From: Galbibacter pacificus
GTDB lineage: Bacteria; Bacteroidota; Bacteroidia; Flavobacteriales; Flavobacteriaceae
NCBI RefSeq assembly: GCF_029603165.1
Contig: NZ_JAQSVC010000001.1
Coordinates: 248,001 to 312,000, forward strand
Length of the DNA stretch: 64,000 bases
Direction of reading: 5' to 3'
Part shown: positions 16,941 to 25,572 of the stretch, piece by piece
How positions within the stretch are numbered: position 1 is the first letter of the stretch
Layout: each line of letters starts with the position of its first letter
Notes under the pieces: generated by a model
What the model saw: only the letters and a program-made list of their open reading frames with translations
Told to the model about the DNA's origin: nothing
Database searches by the model: none
Position numbers and translations under genes: made by a program

Positions 16941-19900
16941 TTGAAAAACGAATTATTACATATTCCATTAAAAAATTTTACCACCTTAAGCGGGGCTACG
17001 CAAGATTTAAATTTATCGTACCAGCTATTTGGCAAACCGTTGCATTCGGCTCCGATTGTTATGGTAAATCATGCGCTTACGGGAAACTCCGACGTGAGCG
17101 GAAATAATGGCTGGTGGAAAGACCTAATTGGAGATGGAAAAGCCATCGACACCACTATTTACACCATAGTGTCGTTTAATATTCCAGGCAACGGTTACGA
17201 TGGGTTTATTATCGATAATTACAAAGATTTTGTGGCCCGCGATATTGCCCGAATTTTCTTACTGGGGCTAGAAAGACTGGAAATTTCAAAGTTATATGCA
17301 CTTATCGGTGGGTCGCTTGGCGGTGGGATTGCATGGGAAATGGCGGCTATAAAACCAGATATTACCCTGCATTTAATTCCGGTGGCAACCGATTGGAAAT
17401 CGACTGATTGGTTAATTGCCAATTGCCAGATTCAAGAGCAGTTTTTGGTCAACTCCAAACAACCGGTGCACGACGCCCGAATGCATGCCATGTTGTGTTA
17501 CCGAACACCGGAATCTTTTAAAGAACGTTTCAAAAGGACCACCAACGAAGAATTGCAGGTTTTTAATGTAGAGAGCTGGCTATTGCATCACGGTAAAAAA
17601 TTGCAAGAGCGTTTTCAGCTTTCTGCGTACAAATTGATGAACCAATTGCTAAAAACCATTGATGTAACCCGCGGAAGGCCCGAACATTTTAATGTGCTGG
17701 AAACCATTGATGCTTATGTGCATATTATCGGTGTAAGTTCTGATTTGTTTTTTACGGCCGAAGAAAACAGGGAGACCTACAAACAATTGGCACAATCCAG
17801 TGACCGGGTACGATACGGAGAAGTGGTGTCGGTACATGGGCACGATGCCTTTTTAATAGAATATGAACAATTAGAAAAATTGATAGGGGGCATTTTTGAA
17901 TCGTCCCTAAAAAATAATAAAATGAAAGTATTAAAATTTGGAGGAAAGTCGTTGGCAAATGGCGACGGAATCAACAATGTTGTGGAAATTATTGAGAATA
18001 AGGTGAACAATGGCGAACGCATTGCCGTGGTTGTTTCTGCAAGGAACAATGCAACAAACGAATTGGAGAGCATACTCGAAACCGCAGCAAGCAAGCAGGA
18101 TTACGAACATTTGTTTGACGCTTTTAAAAAGTACCAACTGCAGGATTATCCAAATGTAAACCTTTCAGAAGAATTTGAAAATTTAGGAAAGCTATTTTCG
18201 GGGGTAAGCCTGTTGGGCGATTTCAGTACGAAAATAAAAGACGAGGTTTTAGCGCAAGGCGAATTGATTTCGGCTAAACTGGTTACCGAAGTTTTAAAAG
18301 AAAAGGGGGTGAACGCCAATTTTACTGATTCAAGAAAACTTATTAAAACCAATGAGCGTTTTGGCGATGCACAGCCTTTGGAAAAGCTTTCAAAAGAAAA
18401 TGTGCTAAAACATTTTGCACAGCACAATGGGGATACGGTAAATATTATAACCGGCTTTATAGGTTCCAACGAAAAGAATGAAACCACCACTTTGGGAAGG
18501 AATGGAAGCAATTATACCGCGGCACTTTTGGCCAATTTCCTCGATGCCGGGGAACTGCAAAACTTTACGCATGTAGATGGTATTTTTACTGCCAACCCCG
18601 ATTTGGTGCCCACGGCGCAACGTATTGAAGAATTGTCGTTTAACGAAGCAAACGAGCTGGCAAATTTTGGAGCTACTATATTACATGCCAAAACCATTAT
18701 TCCGTTAATCGAAAAAAACATTCCCCTCCGTATTTTAAATACGTTCAACCACGACAATCTGGGGACGTTAATTACGGCTACGCCCAAAAAAGAGGGCATG
18801 AAATCGCTTTCTGTATTAGAAAATGTAGCCTTGGTAAACCTCGAAGGCCGTGGTTTGCTCGGGAAAGCGGGAGTCGATGCACGAATTTTTAACGCTTTGG
18901 GTAAAAAAGAAATTAGCGTGAGTATTATTTCGCAAGGTTCTTCAGAGCGGGGCATTGGCTTGGTGGTAAACGCCAAAGATGCCACCGAAGCAATGATTGC
19001 CTTGGAAAAGGAATTTGAAAACGATTTTTATTCAAAAGACGTAAATAAAATTTCGGTGGTCGACGATGCATCGGTAATCTCAATTATTGGTCAAGATTTA
19101 AGTACCTTTCACAAACCGTATAATGCCTTGATAAAGAATCAAGTAATCCCAATTCTTTTCAATAATACCGTCACTGGGAAGAATGTGAGTTTGGTGGTGA
19201 AAAAATCAGAACTGCACAAGGCATTGAATGTAATTCACGGCGAAATTTTCGAAATCTCAAAAAAAATCAACATTGCCATTTTTGGTCATGGCTTGGTTGG
19301 CGGAACTTTAATCGATCAAATATTAACATCGGCAGCCAATATCGAGGACCGTAAAAAAATTAAGCTCAACATTTTTGCCGTTGCCAATTCACGCAAATTG
19401 TTGTTGGATAAAGATGGAATAAGCAACGATTGGAAAACAGCTATCGCTGCCAGCGAAACGGCATCAAATATCAAAACGGTAATCAATTTTGCGAAGGCGC
19501 ATCATTTGGAGAACTTAATTGCCATCGATAATACTGCCAGTAAGGACTTTGTGGACAATTATAAAACCATGGTCGAAAACGGGTTCGATTTGGTGTCTTC
19601 CAATAAAATAGCAAATACCTTAAGCTTTAATTTTTACAGTGATTTGAGGGATTTGTTGGAGAAAAATCAAAAGCAATATTTGTATGAAACCAATGTGGGC
19701 GCTGGGCTTCCGTTAATCGATACTATCAGGATACTTCATCTTTCAGGTGAAAATATTACAAGGATCCGCGGGGTGTTTTCTGGAACGTTGAGCTATTTGT
19801 TCAACCGGTTTTCTTCCGAAGAAAAACCTTTCAACGAAATATTAAAAGATACCATTGACAACGGCTTTACCGAACCCGATCCCCGTGAAGACCTATATGG

Positions 19901-20339
19901 AAACGACGTAGGAAGAAAATTGCTTATCCTGGCAAGGGAATTGGATTTGAAGAATGAATTTGAAGATGTAAACATTCAAAATCTAGTGCCGGAAAATTTA
20001 AGAAATGAAGAAGTGCCCGAATTTTTACAGAGCCTGGAACAATTTAACGCCCCTTATCAAGAAATTAAAGATGAGCAGGAAAGCAACCATGTTTTGCGTT
20101 ATGTAGGCGATTTGCACGGCGATTTACAGCAGGACAAGGGCGAATTGGATGTAAAATTGGTGTCGGTTCCGGCCAATAGCATATTGGGTCAAGTAAAGGG
20201 CGCCGATTCTATTTTTGAAATTTACACCGAATCTTATGGTGATAGGCCCATTGTTATCCAAGGAGCCGGAGCGGGAGCTGCGGTAACGGCAAGAGGCGTT
20301 TTTGGCGATATTTTAAAACTGGCCGAAAAAGAAAAATAA
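16941..20339 (+). CDS. Fused homoserine O-acetyltransferase, aspartokinase and homoserine dehydrogenase
   Basis: One 1132-residue protein with three enzyme parts. Residues 1-325 are a MetX-type alpha/beta hydrolase that acylates homoserine, with a putative triad of Ser125 (GGSLGG), Asp268 (VSSDLFF) and His301 (GHDAF). From Met328 the rest is ThrA-like: aspartokinase (VLKFGGKSLANG, TTTLGRNGSNYTAALL), an ACT-like regulatory section, then homoserine dehydrogenase (IFGHGLVGGT, ETNVGAGLPLIDTI, GVFSGTLSYLFN). The kinase motif is KFGGKS where KFGG(T/S)S is usual. The start is TTG at 16941, since an in-frame stop lies six bases upstream. With metZ downstream and a SAM-I riboswitch upstream it looks dedicated to methionine supply. 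Confidence 0.9.
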   Translation: MKNELLHIPLKNFTTLSGATQDLNLSYQLFGKPLHSAPIVMVNHALTGNSDVSGNNGWWKDLIGDGKAIDTTIYTIVSFNIPGNGYDGFIIDNYKDFVARDIARIFLLGLERLEISKLYALIGGSLGGGIAWEMAAIKPDITLHLIPVATDWKSTDWLIANCQIQEQFLVNSKQPVHDARMHAMLCYRTPESFKERFKRTTNEELQVFNVESWLLHHGKKLQERFQLSAYKLMNQLLKTIDVTRGRPEHFNVLETIDAYVHIIGVSSDLFFTAEENRETYKQLAQSSDRVRYGEVVSVHGHDAFLIEYEQLEKLIGGIFESSLKNNKMKVLKFGGKSLANGDGINNVVEIIENKVNNGERIAVVVSARNNATNELESILETAASKQDYEHLFDAFKKYQLQDYPNVNLSEEFENLGKLFSGVSLLGDFSTKIKDEVLAQGELISAKLVTEVLKEKGVNANFTDSRKLIKTNERFGDAQPLEKLSKENVLKHFAQHNGDTVNIITGFIGSNEKNETTTLGRNGSNYTAALLANFLDAGELQNFTHVDGIFTANPDLVPTAQRIEELSFNEANELANFGATILHAKTIIPLIEKNIPLRILNTFNHDNLGTLITATPKKEGMKSLSVLENVALVNLEGRGLLGKAGVDARIFNALGKKEISVSIISQGSSERGIGLVVNAKDATEAMIALEKEFENDFYSKDVNKISVVDDASVISIIGQDLSTFHKPYNALIKNQVIPILFNNTVTGKNVSLVVKKSELHKALNVIHGEIFEISKKINIAIFGHGLVGGTLIDQILTSAANIEDRKKIKLNIFAVANSRKLLLDKDGISNDWKTAIAASETASNIKTVINFAKAHHLENLIAIDNTASKDFVDNYKTMVENGFDLVSSNKIANTLSFNFYSDLRDLLEKNQKQYLYETNVGAGLPLIDTIRILHLSGENITRIRGVFSGTLSYLFNRFSSEEKPFNEILKDTIDNGFTEPDPREDLYGNDVGRKLLILARELDLKNEFEDVNIQNLVPENLRNEEVPEFLQSLEQFNAPYQEIKDEQESNHVLRYVGDLHGDLQQDKGELDVKLVSVPANSILGQVKGADSIFEIYTESYGDRPIVIQGAGAGAAVTARGVFGDILKLAEKEK

Positions 20340-20352
20340 AATTAGAATAACT

Positions 20353-20380
20353 CCTGTAAGGTTTTTTACAACCTTGTAGG
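20353..20380. repeat. Hairpin element between the metX fusion and metZ
   Basis: CCTGTAAGGTT (20353-20363) can pair along all 11 bases with AACCTTGTAGG (20370-20380) if G-U pairs are allowed. It resembles the AACCTTGTAGGT-type palindromes I associate with flavobacterial intergenic regions. No T tract follows, so it is not an obvious terminator. Confidence 0.4.
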
Positions 20381-20459
20381 TATGATTTAAAAAAATAAGC
20401 AAAATTAAAGGGAAGTGATTTTAAAATCTTTGACCTTTCAACTTTACAAACTATAAACC

Positions 20460-21629
20460 ATGAACAAAAACCATTTTGAAACCGATGCAATTAGAACTCA
20501 AATTGAACGAACCGAATTTTTAGAACATTCGGCACCTCTTTATTTATCTTCAAGTTTTGTTTTTGAGGATGCCGAAGACATGAGAGCATCGTTTGCAGAA
20601 GAAAAAGAGCGTAATTTATACAGTCGCTTTACCAACCCAAATACCACCGAATTTGTGGATAAGGTCTGTAAAATGGAAGGTGCCGAAGCAGGATATGCCT
20701 TTGCAACGGGAATGTCGGCGGTATTTTCAACCTTCGCGGCATTGCTAAACAGTGGTGACCATGTGGTTTCGGCGCGTTCGGTTTTTGGTTCGACTCATGC
20801 CCTGTTTACCAAGTTTTTGCCAAAATGGAACATAGAAACCAGTTATTTTAAGGTAAACGAAGTGGATAAAATAGAAAGTTTAATCCAACCCAATACAAAA
20901 ATACTGTTTGCAGAAACACCCACCAATCCCGCCGTAGATGTCTTGGATTTGGAATATTTGGGCGAAGTAGCCAAAAAACACAACCTTACTTTAGTAATCG
21001 ATAATTGTTTTGCAACCCCTTATTTGCAAAAACCAATCGATTTTGGTGCACATATTGTAGTGCATTCGGCCACCAAATTAATGGATGGACAAGGTCGCGT
21101 GCTTGGTGGTGTTGCCGTGGGACCAAAAGATTTAATACGCGAAATCTATTTGTTCTCCAGAAACACAGGTCCGGCGCTATCGCCGTTTAATGCATGGGTG
21201 CTTTCTAAAAGTTTGGAAACCTTGGCCGTTCGTGTAGACCGCCATTGTGAGAATGCATTAAAGGTGGCAGAATTCTTAGAAACACACTCTCAGGTAAATT
21301 TTGTAAAATACCCCTTTTTAAAGTCACATCCGCAATACAAAGTTGCAAAAAAGCAGATGAAACAGGGCGGGAGCATTGTTGCTTTTGAAATAAAGGGGGG
21401 CGTTGAAGCCGGAAGAAACTTTTTAAATAACATTAAAATGTGTTCGCTTTCTGCCAACTTGGGCGATACCAGGACTATTGTTACGCATCCCGCATCGACT
21501 ACGCATAGCAAACTTTCTGAAGAAGACCGTTTGGAAGTTGGAATTTCGGATGGTTTGGTGCGTGTTTCCGTAGGTCTCGAAAACGTTTCAGATGTTATAA
21601 ATGACCTTAATCAGGCTTTAAGTAGTTAA
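20460..21629 (+). CDS. metZ: Cys/Met metabolism PLP enzyme, O-acylhomoserine sulfhydrylase
   Basis: PLP-dependent enzyme expected to combine acylhomoserine with sulfide to give homocysteine. The 389-residue sequence follows the family throughout: YSRFTNPNTTEFVDKVCKME, GMSAVFSTFAALLNSGDHVV, the PLP lysine in HSATKLMDGQGRVLGG, and SLGDTRT-like SANLGDTRTIVTHPASTTHS near the end. It resembles MetZ (O-succinylhomoserine sulfhydrylase) most. Because the upstream fusion carries a MetX domain, the physiological substrate is probably O-acetylhomoserine. It is the next gene of the SAM-I-controlled unit. Confidence 0.9.
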   Translation: MNKNHFETDAIRTQIERTEFLEHSAPLYLSSSFVFEDAEDMRASFAEEKERNLYSRFTNPNTTEFVDKVCKMEGAEAGYAFATGMSAVFSTFAALLNSGDHVVSARSVFGSTHALFTKFLPKWNIETSYFKVNEVDKIESLIQPNTKILFAETPTNPAVDVLDLEYLGEVAKKHNLTLVIDNCFATPYLQKPIDFGAHIVVHSATKLMDGQGRVLGGVAVGPKDLIREIYLFSRNTGPALSPFNAWVLSKSLETLAVRVDRHCENALKVAEFLETHSQVNFVKYPFLKSHPQYKVAKKQMKQGGSIVAFEIKGGVEAGRNFLNNIKMCSLSANLGDTRTIVTHPASTTHSKLSEEDRLEVGISDGLVRVSVGLENVSDVINDLNQALSS

Positions 21630-21662
21630 AATTCCCAAAAATCGTTTGGTTTTTTGGAATTA
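21629..21662 (+). terminator. Probable terminator after metZ
   Basis: AATTCCCAAAAA pairs with TTTTTTGGAATT with one mismatch around an 8-base loop. It ends the metZ transcript and overlaps the -33 region of the next promoter. Confidence 0.5.
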
Positions 21663-21675
21663 AATAGTACTTTCG
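21646..21675 (+). promoter_or_regulatory. Predicted promoter and possible operator of the sulfite reductase operon
   Basis: TTG (21646-21648), a 19-base spacer and TACTTTCG (21668-21675, one mismatch to TAnnTTTG). A conspicuous AACCTATCGACTAAGTAGAG follows at 21691-21710, with CTA...TAG symmetry; a regulator site there is only a guess. Confidence 0.35.
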
Positions 21676-21727
21676 CTTTAAAATTCTATTAACCTATCGA
21701 CTAAGTAGAGTAATAAAAAAATGAAAG

Positions 21728-21985
21728 ATGATTCTAGACAAGGTTTTACAGACAAATAGCGACAAAAAAGCCAGACAAAAAGCTTCGGGCGACAAAATAA
21801 GCAGAAGCATTGCAAAATCGGTTAGTTGGCGTATCGTTGGGACCATGGATACCATTTTAATTTCCTGGTTTGTAACCGGAACATTTAAACTGGCCTTGTC
21901 TATTGGATTTATTGAATTGGTAACAAAAATGACACTTTACTTTGTTCACGAACGTGTTTGGGAACGGATAAAGTGGGGGAAATAG
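21728..21985 (+). CDS. DUF2061 small membrane protein
   Basis: An 85-residue protein with the DUF2061 pattern: SRSIAKSVSWRIVGTMDTIL, then a hydrophobic pair of segments (ILISWFVTGTFKLALSIGFI) and HERVWERIKWG at the end. It should be an inner-membrane protein with about two spans. The biochemical role is unknown, but the family is often found next to sulfur assimilation genes, as here, just ahead of sulfite reductase and siroheme synthesis. An ATG seven bases earlier is out of frame and stops quickly. Confidence 0.85.
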   Translation: MILDKVLQTNSDKKARQKASGDKISRSIAKSVSWRIVGTMDTILISWFVTGTFKLALSIGFIELVTKMTLYFVHERVWERIKWGK

Positions 21986-22080
21986 GCCAATATATGGAAA
22001 AGGAAGTTTTCTAAGAAACGAAATTTAAAAGTTATAGAAAACGGTAAGATTAACGAATTAGTGGCAAAAAATAAGTAAAC

Positions 22081-24186
22081 ATGCAAAGTTTTAGAACAGA
22101 GATCGAAAATCCCGTTGTAGAAAAAGACATTATAGAATTAGAAAAGAAAATCCGTCTTTTTCGCGAAGGAAAGGTAGACGAAGAACGCTTTAGAAGCCTG
22201 CGTTTGGCCCGTGGAGTTTATGGCCAACGGCAAGAAGGCGTTCAAATGGTGCGTATCAAGTTGCCTTACGGAAAGGTAACCGGAGATCAATTGTTGCGTA
22301 TTTGCGATGTTTCTGATGAATATTCACGCGGAAGATTGCATATTACCACACGTCAAGATATACAAATTCATTACGTTAGTTTAGATAGAACACCAGAACT
22401 TTGGGCAGAGCTTGAAAAAAATGATGTTACCATACGTGAAGCCTGCGGGAACACGGTAAGAAATGTAACTGCAAGTCCCGAAGCAGGAATAGACCCAAAT
22501 GAACCGTTTGACGTTACGCCATATGCACACGCAACGTTTCAGTTCTTTTTAAGAAACCCGATCTGTCAGGAAATGGGACGTAAATTCAAGATGTCGTTCT
22601 CATCTTCAGATGATGACACGGCCTTGTCTTATATTCATGATCTTGGATTTCTTCCGAAGATAAAAAACGGGGAAAAAGGATTTAAAGTACTATTGGGCGG
22701 TGGTTTGGGCTCGCAACCACGCCATGCCGATGTGATATACGAATTTTTGCCTACCGATCAAATTATTCCGCTTATAGAAAGCGTATTGCGAATATTTGAC
22801 CGTTACGGAGAACGTGCAAAGCGCTTAAAGGCAAGAATGAAATTCCTCATTAAGGATATTGGTCTGGAAGCATTTTTACAATTAATTGAAGAAGAAAAAT
22901 TAGCATTAGCGTACCAGTCGTATCCAATTAGTGAAGAAGGTTTTGAGTTTAACCCGTCAATTGTTAGCAACATTACCGTTCCAAAAGTAGATTTAGTTGA
23001 TGTAGAGGGGTATGAAAAATGGAGGAAATCCAATGTTTTTGCACAAAAACAAGAAGGGCTTTTTTCCATAGGAATTAAAGTTCGTTTAGGCGATTTTTAT
23101 ACAGATAAGGCCCGGAAACTGGCTAACTTGATAAGAAAATATGCCGCTGATGAACTCCGCTTAACATTGCGTCAGGATATTTTAATACGTCATGTAAAAG
23201 CAGATTTGTTGCCTTTGTTCTATTTGGAACTCAAGGAACTTGGCTTTACAGAGCTGGGCTACAATTCTACTGCTGATATTACGGCATGCCCCGGAACCGA
23301 TACCTGTAACCTTGGTATTGCCAGTAGTACCGGTATTGCAGATGTTCTGGAAGATGTATTGAACGAAGAATATCCGCAATATAAAGATAACCGTGAGGTA
23401 GCCATAAAAATTAGCGGTTGTATGAATGCATGTGGCCAGCACAACATGGCACATATCGGGTTTCAGGGAATGTCCATTCGTACCAAAGACAAATTGGTAG
23501 CTCCGGCGCTCCAGATTTTATTGGGCGGGGGTGTTCTTGGAAATGGACAGGGAAGATTTGCCGATAAAGTGATAAAAGTCCCATCGAAAAGAGGGCCGCA
23601 GGCTTTGCGGTTAATTTTAGACGATTTTGGTAAAAACAAAGAAAACGGGGAAGACTTTTTGGCGTATTACGACCGGAAAGAACAGATGTATTTTTACGAT
23701 TTCTTGAAACCTCTATCAGATACAGAAAATCTAACTGAAGATGATTTTGTAGATTGGGGGCACGATAAAAAATATGTTCAGGAAGTAGGTGTTGGTGAGT
23801 GTGCCGGGGTTGTAATAGATTTGGTAGCTACTTTGTTATTTGAAAGTGAAGAAAAAATAGAGAAAGCACAACTTTCTCTTAACGATAAAAAATGGGCAGA
23901 TAGTATCTATCAGTCTTATACCTCATTGATTAATACGGCGAAAGCTTTATTGATAGGAGAAAACAAAAAAACAAATACCCAAGCGGGCATTATAAATCAG
24001 TTTGACGAAGTATTTGTCGCAACAGGAAAGATTTCACTAAACACCACTTTCCCTGATCTTGTTTATCAAATTAAAAAAAATAAACCATCTGAAGCGTTCG
24101 CAAAATCGTTTTTAGAAGATGCGCAAGCTTTTTACAAAAAAGCAAATGCTTTCAGAAGATTAGAATTAGCACATGCAGACAAGTAA
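22081..24186 (+). CDS. Sulfite reductase hemoprotein with extra C-terminal helical domain
   Basis: Siroheme and [4Fe-4S] enzyme of the sulfite/nitrite reductase family. Residues 1-580 carry two ferredoxin-like and siroheme halves, including GRLHITTRQDIQIHYVSLD and EACGNTVRNVTASPEAGIDP. The cluster cysteines are in TACPGTDTCNLGIAS (about 400) and SGCMNACGQH (about 448). Neighbouring siroheme genes and the methionine context favour sulfite over nitrite as substrate. The last 110 residues (KWADSIYQSYTSLINTAKAL onward) are an added helical domain resembling HEPN folds, not part of the reductase core. Electrons may come from the ferredoxin reductase-like gene in the same run. Confidence 0.9.
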   Translation: MQSFRTEIENPVVEKDIIELEKKIRLFREGKVDEERFRSLRLARGVYGQRQEGVQMVRIKLPYGKVTGDQLLRICDVSDEYSRGRLHITTRQDIQIHYVSLDRTPELWAELEKNDVTIREACGNTVRNVTASPEAGIDPNEPFDVTPYAHATFQFFLRNPICQEMGRKFKMSFSSSDDDTALSYIHDLGFLPKIKNGEKGFKVLLGGGLGSQPRHADVIYEFLPTDQIIPLIESVLRIFDRYGERAKRLKARMKFLIKDIGLEAFLQLIEEEKLALAYQSYPISEEGFEFNPSIVSNITVPKVDLVDVEGYEKWRKSNVFAQKQEGLFSIGIKVRLGDFYTDKARKLANLIRKYAADELRLTLRQDILIRHVKADLLPLFYLELKELGFTELGYNSTADITACPGTDTCNLGIASSTGIADVLEDVLNEEYPQYKDNREVAIKISGCMNACGQHNMAHIGFQGMSIRTKDKLVAPALQILLGGGVLGNGQGRFADKVIKVPSKRGPQALRLILDDFGKNKENGEDFLAYYDRKEQMYFYDFLKPLSDTENLTEDDFVDWGHDKKYVQEVGVGECAGVVIDLVATLLFESEEKIEKAQLSLNDKKWADSIYQSYTSLINTAKALLIGENKKTNTQAGIINQFDEVFVATGKISLNTTFPDLVYQIKKNKPSEAFAKSFLEDAQAFYKKANAFRRLELAHADK

Positions 24187-24943
24187 CCAACTAAGACTGA
24201 CTTTAATAGGGGCAGGTCCGGGCGATCCGGATTTGCTCACTGTTAAGGGTATGAAAGCTTTACAAACAGCCAATGTCGTGCTTTACGATGCCTTGGTAAA
24301 TCCTGCCTTGTTGGAATATGCCCCAGATGCTGAACACATTTTTGTAGGAAAACGAAAAGGGTGTTATGCCTATCAACAAGAGCAGATTAACGAGCTTATC
24401 GTGAGCAGGGCAAAATCGCACGGTCACGTAGTTAGGCTAAAGGGCGGCGATCCCTTTGTTTTTGGACGTGGCGCCGAAGAAATGGAATATGCCATTACGC
24501 ATGGTATAGAAGCCGTTTTTGTGCCAGGAATATCATCGGCGTTGGCAGTACCTGCATACCAAAACATTCCGCTTACCAAACGGGGAAGCTCCGAAAGTTT
24601 TTGGGTAATAACGGGCACCACCAAAGAGCATAAATTATCAAAAGATGTTGAATTAGCGTCAAAATCATCGGCTACGGTGGTTATTTTGATGGGAATGAGC
24701 AAATTGTCAGAAATAACGGCTTTGTTCGGAAAGGAAAATAAACAAGAAGTTCCTGTAGCAATTATACAAAGCGGTACAACACCAGAAGAAAAAATAGGCA
24801 TCGGGACCATTGCGACCATAGAATCTGTGGTGAAAGAAAACAAACTGTCAAACCCGGCAATTATTGTTATTGGCGAAGTGGTAAAGCACCGGGGATTATT
24901 ATTGAACATAAAAAAAGAGGTTGAATTTATAAGTAGTCATTGA
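24173..24943 (+). CDS. cobA: Uroporphyrinogen-III C-methyltransferase
   Basis: Uses two SAM to methylate uroporphyrinogen III to precorrin-2, the first step of siroheme synthesis. The N-terminal TLIGAGPGDPDLLTVKGMKA is the SUMT signature, with VVRLKGGDPFVFGRGAEEME, the second signature, near residue 85, and GISSALAVPAYQNIPLTKRG following. At 256 residues it is the methyltransferase alone, not a CysG fusion. Its start overlaps the sulfite reductase end by 14 bases, so the two are translationally linked. It supplies the cofactor for that enzyme. Confidence 0.95.
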   Translation: MQTSNQLRLTLIGAGPGDPDLLTVKGMKALQTANVVLYDALVNPALLEYAPDAEHIFVGKRKGCYAYQQEQINELIVSRAKSHGHVVRLKGGDPFVFGRGAEEMEYAITHGIEAVFVPGISSALAVPAYQNIPLTKRGSSESFWVITGTTKEHKLSKDVELASKSSATVVILMGMSKLSEITALFGKENKQEVPVAIIQSGTTPEEKIGIGTIATIESVVKENKLSNPAIIVIGEVVKHRGLLLNIKKEVEFISSH

Positions 24944-24951
24944 AGTAGAAA

Positions 24952-25530
24952 ATGGAGGAGCGTAACGAACTATATCCGGTATTTTTAAAAGTACATGCAT
25001 TGCAAATACTTATTGTGGGGGGTGGAAATGTGGCTTTAGAAAAGTTAACATTTCTTCTAAAATCAAGTCCAAATGCAAAGGTATGTTTGTTAGCTCCTTT
25101 TTTTCGGGAAGAAACCGTAGCCAAAGCAAAAGTGTTTGGTCTAGAAATAATAAAAGATGCATACCATAAAAAGTACCTGCAAGGAAAAGACATTGTTATA
25201 GCCACGACCAATGACGAAACCGTAAATGTACAGGTTTATAAAGATTGCAAAGAAAAAAATATATTGGTAAACGTAGCCGATAACCCACCGTATTGCGATT
25301 TTTATATGGGCGGTATTGTTACCAAAGGAAATGTAAAAATAGCCATTTCCACCAATGGAAAATCGCCTACAACAGCCAAAAGACTGCGTCAATTTTTTGA
25401 AGAAGTGATTCCTGAAAATATCGATGACCTTGTTCAAAATTTGAATGCATATAGAAAAACCATCAAGGGAAATTTTGAGGAAAAAGTTGAGAAACTAAAC
25501 GAGTTTACCAAAAGTTTGGTTTCAAAATAG
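24952..25530 (+). CDS. Siroheme synthase, precorrin-2 dehydrogenase part
   Basis: Corresponds to the N-terminal half of CysG (or yeast Met8): NAD-dependent oxidation of precorrin-2 to sirohydrochlorin, and probably iron insertion. ILIVGGGNVALEKLTFLL is the Rossmann nucleotide-binding loop. VIATTNDETVNVQVYKDCKE and VADNPPYCDFYMGGIVTKGN are conserved family blocks, followed by the helical dimerisation region with STNGKSPTTAKRLRQFFEE. Nine bases separate it from the methyltransferase gene. Together with cobA it completes siroheme formation for the adjacent sulfite reductase. Confidence 0.92.
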   Translation: MEERNELYPVFLKVHALQILIVGGGNVALEKLTFLLKSSPNAKVCLLAPFFREETVAKAKVFGLEIIKDAYHKKYLQGKDIVIATTNDETVNVQVYKDCKEKNILVNVADNPPYCDFYMGGIVTKGNVKIAISTNGKSPTTAKRLRQFFEEVIPENIDDLVQNLNAYRKTIKGNFEEKVEKLNEFTKSLVSK

Positions 25531-25572
25531 AAAAAGAAAAAGTTAGAAAAGTTAGAAAAAAAAGTAGAAGTC

